From contig CACPGM010000010.1 in the NCBI GenBank assembly GCA_902633535.1, positions 1 through 12,467 on the forward strand: a stretch of DNA of 12,467 bases. The letters are read 5' to 3'. The notes under the pieces are model-generated. The model ran no database searches and was not told where the DNA came from. It worked only from the letters and a program-made list of their open reading frames with translations. Shown one piece after another: positions 1 to 5,502 of the stretch. The first letter of the stretch is position 1, and each line of letters opens with the position of its first letter. A program made the position numbers and the translations under genes. Origin of the DNA: an uncultured Pelagibacteraceae bacterium (GTDB taxonomy: Bacteria > Pseudomonadota > Alphaproteobacteria > Pelagibacterales > Pelagibacteraceae).

Positions 1-144
1 GCTATAATATTTTTCTTAATCGTTTTCTTTTGGGAAAAAATAAATGAAATAATTTATAAAAAATTTAATATCAGATTAAATTATTTATTAATTATTGCTA
101 CCTTATTGATTATTGTTTCTTTATATTTATTAATTAAAAATTAA
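1..144 (+). CDS. 3' end of an unidentified membrane protein gene (partial)
   Basis: Frame 1 is open from the first base of the window to a TAA at 142-144, giving 47 residues of a C-terminus whose start lies upstream of the window. It holds two strongly hydrophobic stretches, residues 2-11 (IIFFLIVFFW type) and about 28-45 (YLLIIATLLIIVSLYLLI), separated by a charged segment with several lysines. This looks like the last helix or two of an inner-membrane protein ending in a short basic tail (IKN). The next gene starts only 4 bp after the stop, so the two are probably cotranscribed. No family can be recognised from so little sequence, and random AT-rich sequence can also read as hydrophobic, so the call rests on the open frame plus the tight junction. 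Confidence 0.55.
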   Translation, partial: AIIFFLIVFFWEKINEIIYKKFNIRLNYLLIIATLLIIVSLYLLIKN

Positions 145-148
145 TTAT

Positions 149-418
149 ATGAATTCAATTAATATACCTCAAGGTATTTTAGAAGAATCTGATGGTGTTT
201 TTACTCTCAAAAATAATAACACTACTCTAGGGTTTGTAAGATTCAATAAATCTGGGGAGGTAGAATATATTTTCGTAAATCCTCTTTTTAGAAAAAAAAA
301 ATTAGCAATAATGCTTTTAAAATTAGTGAAAGAAAAAACAAAAAAAAAACTAATTTTTCAGAAACCAATTAGCCCACTTGGTTCAAAATTATTAAAGTCT
401 ATAGAGAAGTGGAATTAA
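149..418 (+). CDS. very small GNAT-like N-acetyltransferase domain protein
   Basis: An 89-residue protein. Residues 36-58 read as the GNAT core strand followed by the acyl-CoA pyrophosphate loop and helix: VEYIFVNPLFRKKKLAIMLL, where the V-x-P-x-x-R-x-K-x-x-A pattern takes the place of the usual Q/R-x-x-G-x-G/A. The following segment (KKLIFQKPISPLGSKLL) fits the next strand and helix. Full GNAT enzymes have about 140-170 residues, so this would be a minimal form, like the short YjdJ/NATD1-type proteins, lacking the N-terminal helices. The glycines of the CoA loop are replaced by lysine and leucine, so activity is uncertain. The start has no Shine-Dalgarno sequence but sits 4 bp after the preceding stop. 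The gene contains runs of ten (292-301) and nine adenines. The substrate is unknown. Confidence 0.6.
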   Translation: MNSINIPQGILEESDGVFTLKNNNTTLGFVRFNKSGEVEYIFVNPLFRKKKLAIMLLKLVKEKTKKKLIFQKPISPLGSKLLKSIEKWN

Positions 419-421
419 AAA

Positions 422-805
422 TTAATTTTTTTTATTTTTACTCTCAATTCCAAGTTTTTTACTATGTCTTAATCTCATCACAACGATTGAGACAGCTATT
501 AGTAAAATAGCAGCAGATTGATAAACTAATGCAGAAGGGTCCATTTCTTTACCCTGCATAATAATAAATCTAGATAAAGCTGTGATAGCAATCAAAAGTG
601 GCAAAGTAATTCTAATTGATTGTTCTTCCCAAAAAACTCTTACCATCGCCAATACTTCTAAATAAAGGAACATTAATAATAGATCAGCTAAAGTTACTGA
701 TTTGACCGCATACATATTTATTATCTCAATAAAAACAGCGATTAAAGTGCTAATCAAAATTATTATTAGTAAACCGAGTTGTAAATTTTTAATTATATCT
801 TTCAT
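422..805 (-). CDS. psiE: PsiE-family inner-membrane protein
   Basis: A 127-residue protein with four predicted membrane helices at about residues 9-31, 40-58, 66-84 and 90-111, and a basic cytoplasmic tail. The pattern FLYLEVLAMVRVFWEE (46-61), then IRITLPLLIAITALSRFII (64-82) with a conserved Arg79, matches the phosphate-starvation-inducible PsiE family (E. coli PsiE is about 136 residues). The molecular function of PsiE is not established; in E. coli its gene belongs to the Pho regulon. The gene begins 2 bp after the stop of the three-helix membrane protein upstream (808-1263), so the two form an operon and may act together in the membrane. I could not find a convincing Pho box upstream of the operon. 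The family call is firm; any phosphate role here is inference. Confidence 0.82.
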   Translation of the reverse strand: MKDIIKNLQLGLLIIILISTLIAVFIEIINMYAVKSVTLADLLLMFLYLEVLAMVRVFWEEQSIRITLPLLIAITALSRFIIMQGKEMDPSALVYQSAAILLIAVSIVVMRLRHSKKLGIESKNKKN

Positions 806-807
806 TA

Positions 808-1263
808 TTACTTGTCCTTTTTAGTAAAAGGTAACCATTTTTCCCAAGGTGTTTTATCTGGCCCATCATACTTTATATCATATGAATTACTAGAATTTAA
901 AACTTCTATTCCCTTTGAAAAAACAAACATAAAAACTATTACAAAAAAAATTGCCATAATCTTAAATGGATCAAAATTTTTAGTCTTAAAAACACTTGCG
1001 GATTTTTCTTCAGCTCTATGAAACTGTTTGAAAGTCATATAAACAGCAAAAATTAGACCAATATGAGCAATATAAAGACCTGCCCATCCAAAAGCAAAAG
1101 TAGTGTATGAAAAAATATATAGACTAAAAACTGTAGTCCAAATAAAACTTAAAACTAGCAATATTTGTAATCTTACAGATTTAGGTAATGCCCTTAAATC
1201 ATTTTTACTATCATCAAAAAGTATATTTGCACTCTCTGACATCCAATTTTTTAAATTTTCCAT
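808..1263 (-). CDS. uncharacterised three-helix membrane protein
   Basis: A 151-residue protein that I do not recognise. Residues 1-30 are soluble and mixed charged, followed by hydrophobic helices at about 33-51, 57-77 and 101-116, and a C-terminal tail of about 35 residues rich in Asp, Lys and Trp (DGPDKTPWEKWLPFTKK). The first two helices form a hairpin with aromatic residues (FSYTTFAFGWAGLY). The tail carries the motif PWEKWLPF, which could lie at the membrane surface. The ATG at 1263 has no clear Shine-Dalgarno sequence. It is the first gene of a two-gene operon with the PsiE-family gene 2 bp downstream, which is the only functional hint. The coding frame is well supported by length, by the hydrophobic pattern and by operon spacing. 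Confidence 0.75.
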   Translation of the reverse strand: MENLKNWMSESANILFDDSKNDLRALPKSVRLQILLVLSFIWTTVFSLYIFSYTTFAFGWAGLYIAHIGLIFAVYMTFKQFHRAEEKSASVFKTKNFDPFKIMAIFFVIVFMFVFSKGIEVLNSSNSYDIKYDGPDKTPWEKWLPFTKKDK

Positions 1264-1377
1264 AAAATTGATTTATAACATCTATTTAAAAAATAAAATA
1301 ATCATTATTACCTATTAAAGTACCTGTTATGATAAAAATGAATACCTGCGACAAAATAAAGATGATAAATCAATATA
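1264..1377. promoter_or_regulatory. divergent intergenic region with three TACCT repeats
   Basis: These 114 bp separate the leftward membrane-protein/psiE operon from the rightward malonyl-CoA-decarboxylase-like gene, so promoters for both should lie here. The direct repeat TACCT occurs at 1309-1313, 1321-1325 and 1343-1347 (spacing 12 and 22 bp), twice as TACCTGxxA-like copies (TACCTGTTA, TACCTGCGA). I see no unambiguous -35/-10 pair on either strand; the region is too AT-rich for -10 matches to mean much. No Shine-Dalgarno sequence precedes either start. Confidence 0.35.
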
Positions 1378-1944
1378 ATGATTAAAATTTTGAATAAAAA
1401 ATTCAAACCACGAATCAAAGCTAGGATTAGAAAAAATCGACAAACTTTGAGTAAAAATATAGATAATTTTTTTGATTGGGTAAAGGGAGCTGAATTAATT
1501 GAGCTAAATGAATGTAATACACAAGAAGATCCAATTAGACCAGAATTAGATAATGTTTTTAGAAGAAGTTATGGGAGAAAAATATTTGGAGTAAGATATA
1601 GTGGTGAAATACATGCAATAATGTGTTTTGCATACACAAATCAAATTCCAAAAAGTGTCGATGAGCTAGGTAAATTTAGTCATGATGCATATTTACAAAG
1701 TGCTCAAAGGGATCAAAATATTGGTAAAATTGCAATTGCATATACTGTTTGGTCTAAAAAAAAAGGTGGTGGAAAATTAATTGTTAAAGAAGTTTTTAAA
1801 AAAATTAAAAAATCTAATCATTTAAATAGACTTGTGACACTTTCACCACTTACAAAGATGGCAACAAAATTTCATATTAGAAACGGCGCTAAACTTTTGC
1901 AAATTAATGAAACTACCCAAAATTTTGAATATAAAGTTATTTAG
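1378..1944 (+). CDS. compact malonyl-CoA-decarboxylase-like GNAT-fold protein
   Basis: A 188-residue protein. After a very basic N-terminus (residues 1-25), residues 78-95 (EIHAIMCFAYTNQIPKSV) and 117-140 (KIAIAYTVWSKKKGGGKLI and following) resemble the core of the GNAT-fold catalytic domain of malonyl-CoA decarboxylase (MCD), whose family pattern there is roughly FVEVALTxGIxxSI and AIFYSIS...G...GxFLIKxVV. Then come VTLSPLTKM (153-161) and FHIRNGAKLLQIN (165-177), matching the MCD signatures TLSPxPGF and FHLxNGAxLxxIN, which as I recall carry the catalytic Ser (here Ser156) and His (here His166). In MCD these two are separated by a long helical insert; here only about nine residues lie between, and the N-terminal helical domain of MCD is absent. 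It may act on a malonyl- or other acyl-CoA, or be an acetyltransferase. Its last 38 bp overlap the next gene. Confidence 0.72.
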   Translation: MIKILNKKFKPRIKARIRKNRQTLSKNIDNFFDWVKGAELIELNECNTQEDPIRPELDNVFRRSYGRKIFGVRYSGEIHAIMCFAYTNQIPKSVDELGKFSHDAYLQSAQRDQNIGKIAIAYTVWSKKKGGGKLIVKEVFKKIKKSNHLNRLVTLSPLTKMATKFHIRNGAKLLQINETTQNFEYKVI

Positions 1945-2980
1945 TTTTATATTTTTTTTTGTTTTATTTTATACTTTAAATTGTTTATCATCAGAAATGG
2001 ATCAAAAACCTTATCATCATTTACCAGATGGAACTTTTAGAAATCCTGAAGGATCTCCAGTTAGATCAGAGAATGTAAAGTGGTCTTACAAACAATTTAA
2101 TGAAGAAAAAAAGAAACTAGATATGACTGTTCCAGAAGATCATGTTATTGATAAAAAAATTGTTAAAGAAAATTTACAGAAATTTAAAGATGATGATTAT
2201 ATCGCTTGGATAGGGCATGCTACATTCTTAATTAAATTAGGTGAAACAACAATTATTACAGATCCAGTTTTTTCAAAAAATGCAGGACCTTTGATATTTG
2301 GTCCAAAAAGATATGTTGAGCCTGCTATTCAATTAAAAGAAATTCCAAAAACAGATGTATTTCTGCTTACTCACAATCATTATGACCACCAGGATATGTC
2401 AACTATTAGAGGATTTCCTTATAAAGATGCAAAGGTTTTACTTCCTCTTAAACTTGGTAAATATTTCAAAAGATACAAAGATGTTAACGAAATGGACTGG
2501 TATGACGAAATACAAATTAATAATGATTTAAAGATAACATTATTACCTGCAGTTCATTGGTCAAAAAGAAGTCTGACTGATACTAACAAAACACTATGGG
2601 GCAATTTTTTAATTGAGTATAAAAATAAAAAAATATTTTTTGCGTGTGATACTGGATATGGAAATATCTATAAAGACCTAGGGGAAAAATATGGTCCTAT
2701 TGATTTATCAATGATTAACATTGGAGCATATGATTTTAGACCTATGTTTGAAAAATCTATTTATCACACTACTCCTGAAGAAGCTCTTAATATTGCACAA
2801 GATTTAAAAAGCAAAAAGGTTCTTGGAACTCATTGGGGTACTTTTGTATTATCACTTGAACCAATTATGGAGCCACCTGTTCGATTTAAAGATAATGCTG
2901 AAAATTATGGTTTTAAAAAGGATGAGGCGTTGATTTTTAAGATTGGTCAAGTTTCTCCACTAAAAAATATAATTAACTAA
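1907..2980 (+). CDS. exported metallo-beta-lactamase-fold hydrolase, NAPE-PLD-like
   Basis: A 357-residue protein with an N-terminal signal peptide (basic MKLPKILNIK, hydrophobic core 11-24, then small residues at 27-29) and a metallo-beta-lactamase domain. WIGHATFLIK (101-110), TDPVFS (118-123) and GPKRYVEPA (132-140) are typical of the NAPE-PLD/RomA-like branch (N-acyl-phosphatidylethanolamine phospholipase D). All metal ligands are present: HNHYDH gives His156, His158, Asp160 and His161; then His217, Asp248 (ACDTGYG) and His309 (LGTHWGTF). YHTTPEEA (286-293) also matches that branch. It likely hydrolyses a phosphodiester, perhaps of a phospholipid, in the periplasm; the substrate is not proven. 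The ATG at 1907 lies inside the preceding gene in another frame and has no Shine-Dalgarno sequence, but it is the only start that supplies the basic part of the signal peptide. Cys26 is preceded by LN, a poor lipobox. Confidence 0.85.
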   Translation: MKLPKILNIKLFSFIFFFVLFYTLNCLSSEMDQKPYHHLPDGTFRNPEGSPVRSENVKWSYKQFNEEKKKLDMTVPEDHVIDKKIVKENLQKFKDDDYIAWIGHATFLIKLGETTIITDPVFSKNAGPLIFGPKRYVEPAIQLKEIPKTDVFLLTHNHYDHQDMSTIRGFPYKDAKVLLPLKLGKYFKRYKDVNEMDWYDEIQINNDLKITLLPAVHWSKRSLTDTNKTLWGNFLIEYKNKKIFFACDTGYGNIYKDLGEKYGPIDLSMINIGAYDFRPMFEKSIYHTTPEEALNIAQDLKSKKVLGTHWGTFVLSLEPIMEPPVRFKDNAENYGFKKDEALIFKIGQVSPLKNIIN

Positions 2981-2996
2981 TTGTTTTAGAACAATT
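2979..2996. repeat. perfect 7-bp inverted repeat after the hydrolase gene
   Basis: AATTGTT and AACAATT flank the loop TTAG, overlapping the stop codon of the hydrolase gene. A second perfect hairpin, AATTCT-CATTA-AGAATT, follows at 3007-3023. Both are weak, AT-only or nearly so, and neither is followed by a run of T, so they are poor intrinsic terminators. They fill most of the 71-bp gap before the alcohol dehydrogenase gene and may slow or end transcription there. Confidence 0.35.
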
Positions 2997-3051
2997 TAAA
3001 AAATATAATTCTCATTAAGAATTAATAAATCAACAATTTACTGTAATTATA

Positions 3052-4215
3052 ATGCATAAATCTAACTGGAATTATCCAACCAAAATGTGGATTGGTGAAA
3101 ATAGAATTAAAGATCTAGCTTTAGCTTGTAAAACAGTGGGAATTATAAAACCATTATTTGTTACTGATATTGGACTTTCTAAATCAGATATTGTTTTAGA
3201 TGCACTTAATAATTTAAAAGAAAAACAATTTTCAATAAAAGTTTTCTCTAAAATTACTGGAAACCCTACTGGTACCAATGTGAATGAAGGAGTTACTTTT
3301 TATAAAAAAAATAATTGTGATGGAGTAATAGCCTTTGGAGGAGGAAGTGCACTTGATGTTGGAAAAGCAATCGCCTTTATGTCTGGACAAAATTTGCCGC
3401 TTTGGGACTTTGAAGATGTGGGAGATAATTGGACCAAAGCTAATTCTGAAAAAATTTCTCCAATAATTGCCGTACCAACAACCGCAGGAACTGGATCAGA
3501 GACTGGAAGGGCATCTGTAATTTTAAATGAAGAAACTGGTGTTAAAAATATTATTTTTCATCCGAAATTTTTACCTTCAATAGTAATTTTAGATCCTGTT
3601 TTAACAGTAAATCTTCCATCAAAAATTACAGCTGCAACAGGCATGGATGCACTTGCACATAATTTAGAAGCTTATTGCGCTCCAGGATATCACCCAATGG
3701 CTGATGGAATTGCTTTAGAGGGAATGCGTTTAATAAATAAATGGTTACTTGAGGCAGTAAAAAATGGATCAAATTTAGAGGCAAGGATGAATATGTTAGC
3801 TGCTGCAAGTATGGGATCGACAGCTTTTCAAAAGGGACTAGGCGCAATTCACTCTTTAAGTCATCCTGTAAATGCATTAAATAATATTCATCATGGCTTA
3901 TCAAATTCAATATTTATGCCCTATGTTTTGACTTTTAATAAAGATGTAATCGAAAAAAAAATTATCAAAATTTGCGAACATTTAGACTTGAGGGAAAAAT
4001 CATTTAAAGGATTTATAGATTGGGTTTTAGAACTAAGAAAACAATTAAATATGCCACATAAATTGTCAGAAGTTATTGATGAAAAAGATTTAAATATAGA
4101 TCTTTTATCAAAAATGGCCTTAGAAGACCCATCTACTTCAACAAATCCAAAGAAAATGTCTATTGACGATATGAAAATTTTATATGAACATAGTATGTCA
4201 GGTAAATTATTCTAA
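3052..4215 (+). CDS. iron-containing alcohol dehydrogenase
   Basis: A 387-residue group III (iron-dependent) alcohol dehydrogenase, full length for the family. The N-terminal dinucleotide-binding domain shows FGGGSALDVGKA (95-106, the family GGGSxxD motif) and VPTTAGTGSE (141-150). The C-terminal helical domain keeps the four metal ligands: Asp199 and His203 (MDALAHNLEAY), His267 (GAIHSLSHP) and His281 (NIHHGLSN), with the usual spacing of four and fourteen. It should interconvert an alcohol and an aldehyde with NAD(H) in the cytoplasm. Relatives include lactaldehyde, 1,3-propanediol, methanol and 4-hydroxybutyrate dehydrogenases; I cannot choose among them. The stop overlaps the next start (TAATG), so it is coupled to the glutamine amidotransferase, and an aldehyde dehydrogenase lies about 1.3 kb downstream. 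No Shine-Dalgarno sequence precedes the ATG. Confidence 0.93.
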   Translation: MHKSNWNYPTKMWIGENRIKDLALACKTVGIIKPLFVTDIGLSKSDIVLDALNNLKEKQFSIKVFSKITGNPTGTNVNEGVTFYKKNNCDGVIAFGGGSALDVGKAIAFMSGQNLPLWDFEDVGDNWTKANSEKISPIIAVPTTAGTGSETGRASVILNEETGVKNIIFHPKFLPSIVILDPVLTVNLPSKITAATGMDALAHNLEAYCAPGYHPMADGIALEGMRLINKWLLEAVKNGSNLEARMNMLAAASMGSTAFQKGLGAIHSLSHPVNALNNIHHGLSNSIFMPYVLTFNKDVIEKKIIKICEHLDLREKSFKGFIDWVLELRKQLNMPHKLSEVIDEKDLNIDLLSKMALEDPSTSTNPKKMSIDDMKILYEHSMSGKLF

Positions 4216-5012
4216 TGAAAAATTTAAATCTATTAGTTGTCGAGGGAAATATACCGATAGAAAATCAAGACTTTAAACAAAATGGAATACCAACACACTC
4301 AGAAAGTTTAAAGGAAAGTCTGTCATACTATACTAATGATTTAAATATCGATGTATTTAACCCATGTAATGAAAAAAATTTTGACAAAATTTTACTCAAT
4401 ATAAAAAAATATGATGGTTTGATCTGGGGTGGGAGTAGTTTGAACATTTATAACGACTGTATAGAAATCAAAAGACAGATTTCTTTTATGAAAGAATGTT
4501 TTAAAAATATAAAAAAAATTCTAGCGATTTGTTGGGGTATGCAAGTTGCTGTTACTGCAGCAGGTGGAAAAGTAAAAAAGTCAGAAAATGGGGCACATAT
4601 TGGCATTGCAAATAATATTGAAATTAATGAAAATGGAATTAACCATCCTTTATATAGGTCAAAAAATAAAAAGTTTAATTCACCTGCATTTAATTTTGAT
4701 GAAGTAGTTATTTTGCCAAATGGAGCAACTCATCTAGCTTCAAATAAGATTAACAAAATACAAAGTATTAATTTTAAATCAGGTATAAGTGATGTATGGG
4801 GTTTGCAATATCATCCTGAAATTACTTATCATAAGATGATTACATTAATTAATTTTAGAAAAGATAAATTAATAAATTCAAGAAAATGTTTTAAGGATGA
4901 AAAAGAAATTGAAAAACATATTAATTTTATTGAAAAAGAGATTAAGGTTTCAGTAAAAGAATCTAGAATGCAAGAATTAAAAAATTGGTTAGATCATTTA
5001 AAGGTCGCATAA
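4215..5012 (+). CDS. class I glutamine amidotransferase, GMP-synthase-like
   Basis: A 265-residue protein with the class I amidotransferase (GATase1) fold. Residues 66-75 (YDGLIWGGSS) form the loop before the nucleophile elbow, ILAICWGMQV (102-111) carries the catalytic Cys106, and WGLQYHPEIT (195-204) supplies His200 and Glu202, so the triad is complete. The elbow CWGMQ rather than CLGHQ is typical of stand-alone GMP-synthase-like amidotransferases. No synthase domain is attached; the last 50 residues are charged helices. Such proteins hydrolyse glutamine or a gamma-glutamyl amide. Because it starts one base inside the stop of the alcohol dehydrogenase gene (TAATG), it probably works in the same pathway, possibly releasing glutamate from a gamma-glutamylated amine or amino alcohol as PuuD and IpuF do. 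That role is inference. The gene ends before a perfect hairpin. Confidence 0.85.
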   Translation: MKNLNLLVVEGNIPIENQDFKQNGIPTHSESLKESLSYYTNDLNIDVFNPCNEKNFDKILLNIKKYDGLIWGGSSLNIYNDCIEIKRQISFMKECFKNIKKILAICWGMQVAVTAAGGKVKKSENGAHIGIANNIEINENGINHPLYRSKNKKFNSPAFNFDEVVILPNGATHLASNKINKIQSINFKSGISDVWGLQYHPEITYHKMITLINFRKDKLINSRKCFKDEKEIEKHINFIEKEIKVSVKESRMQELKNWLDHLKVA

Positions 5013-5049
5013 TTTTATCTATTTTTTAAACTTAATAATTATTAGATAA

Positions 5050-5075
5050 TTACTTCCAGGGTCAGCTGGAAGTAA
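5050..5075. terminator. bidirectional hairpin between convergent genes
   Basis: TTACTTCCAG and CTGGAAGTAA form a perfect 10-bp stem around a six-base loop (GGTCAG). It lies 38 bp past the amidotransferase stop and 9 bp past the GYD gene stop on the other strand, exactly where a shared terminator for convergent transcripts is expected. It is the most GC-rich stem in the spacers of this window. The flanking T-runs are short and broken on both strands, so termination may be helped by other means. Confidence 0.75.
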
Positions 5076-5084
5076 ATTAACATT

Positions 5085-5402
5085 TTATTGACCTGGTGCT
5101 TTGTAGCCAATTTTACTTGCTTTTGTAGTCGCTTTTGTAAAATCGATAGCTTCTAATATAGTTAAGTTTTTTACAGCACCTGACGCTTCCACAACTAGTT
5201 TAATTGCTGCAAAGTCCTCAAAGCTAGGCACATCAGTAACAACTATAAAATCGTATGATCCTCTCACAATGTCCATACTGTGCATAGTTCCGCCCATAGC
5301 TTTAGTAAGTTGTTCAACCACAGCTTTTCTATCACTTGAAGGATCTTTTAAAAATCCTTGAAAAGCTTTTTCAGTATAGTTTCCCATAATGTATGCTTTC
5401 AT
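5085..5402 (-). CDS. GYD-domain protein (dimeric alpha/beta-barrel fold)
   Basis: A 105-residue protein spanning one complete GYD domain. It begins AYIMGNYTEKAFQGFLKDP (3-21), followed by SDRKAVVEQL (23-32), a GG turn at 37-38 and the name-giving region RGSYDFIVVTDVPSFED (47-63), where GSYD replaces GxYD, and ends with SGAVKNLTILEAIDF (74-88). GYD proteins are small, soluble, ferredoxin-like proteins of unknown role, found as homo-oligomers. The ATG is preceded by AGGAGA with a five-base gap, the classic ribosome binding site, unlike most plus-strand genes here. The gene is divergent from the aldehyde dehydrogenase with a 100-bp shared upstream region that carries a palindrome, which suggests linked regulation. 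Its fold resembles that expected for the small proteins at 11595-12459. Confidence 0.85.
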   Translation of the reverse strand: MKAYIMGNYTEKAFQGFLKDPSSDRKAVVEQLTKAMGGTMHSMDIVRGSYDFIVVTDVPSFEDFAAIKLVVEASGAVKNLTILEAIDFTKATTKASKIGYKAPGQ

Positions 5403-5407
5403 AATTA

Positions 5408-5413
5408 TCTCCT
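5408..5413 (-). promoter_or_regulatory. strong ribosome binding site of the GYD gene
   Basis: Read on the minus strand, AAAAAGGAGATAATTATG holds a full AGGAGA core five bases before the ATG. It fixes the start at 5402 and predicts efficient translation, which is unusual among the genes in this window. Confidence 0.8.
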
Positions 5414-5420
5414 TTTTAAG

Positions 5421-5433
5421 ATGATATTATCAT
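5421..5433. promoter_or_regulatory. palindrome ATGATATTATCAT, possible operator
   Basis: ATGATA and TATCAT are perfect inverted arms around one T. The site lies between the divergent GYD and aldehyde dehydrogenase genes, 18 bp upstream of the GYD start and just upstream of its ribosome binding site. It could be an operator for a dimeric regulator or the -10 region of the leftward promoter. AT-rich palindromes of this length can occur by chance, so confidence is modest. Confidence 0.4.
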
Positions 5434-5502
5434 TGTTAAAAAAATATTTAATGTGCAAAAATAACATAGTAGACACAACTTATTGTCATGTTAGATTAGA
5501 AA

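Noticed and set aside
812..1318. Open frames on the plus strand across the membrane-protein gene (about 69 and 71 codons)
   Set aside because: They lie antisense to the well-supported minus-strand operon gene and have no recognisable motif or start signal.
1264..1377. A Pho box upstream of the psiE operon
   Set aside because: I looked for the CTGTCATA-type repeat expected from E. coli and found no convincing match; only TACCT repeats are visible.
3072..3910. Open frames on the minus strand within the alcohol dehydrogenase gene
   Set aside because: They are shadows of a gene with complete family motifs; no independent evidence for coding.
5013..5049. TTATCTA ... TAGATAA inverted repeat after the amidotransferase gene
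   Set aside because: The arms are separated by more than 20 AT-rich bases, so it is unlikely to form before the much stronger hairpin at 5050-5075.
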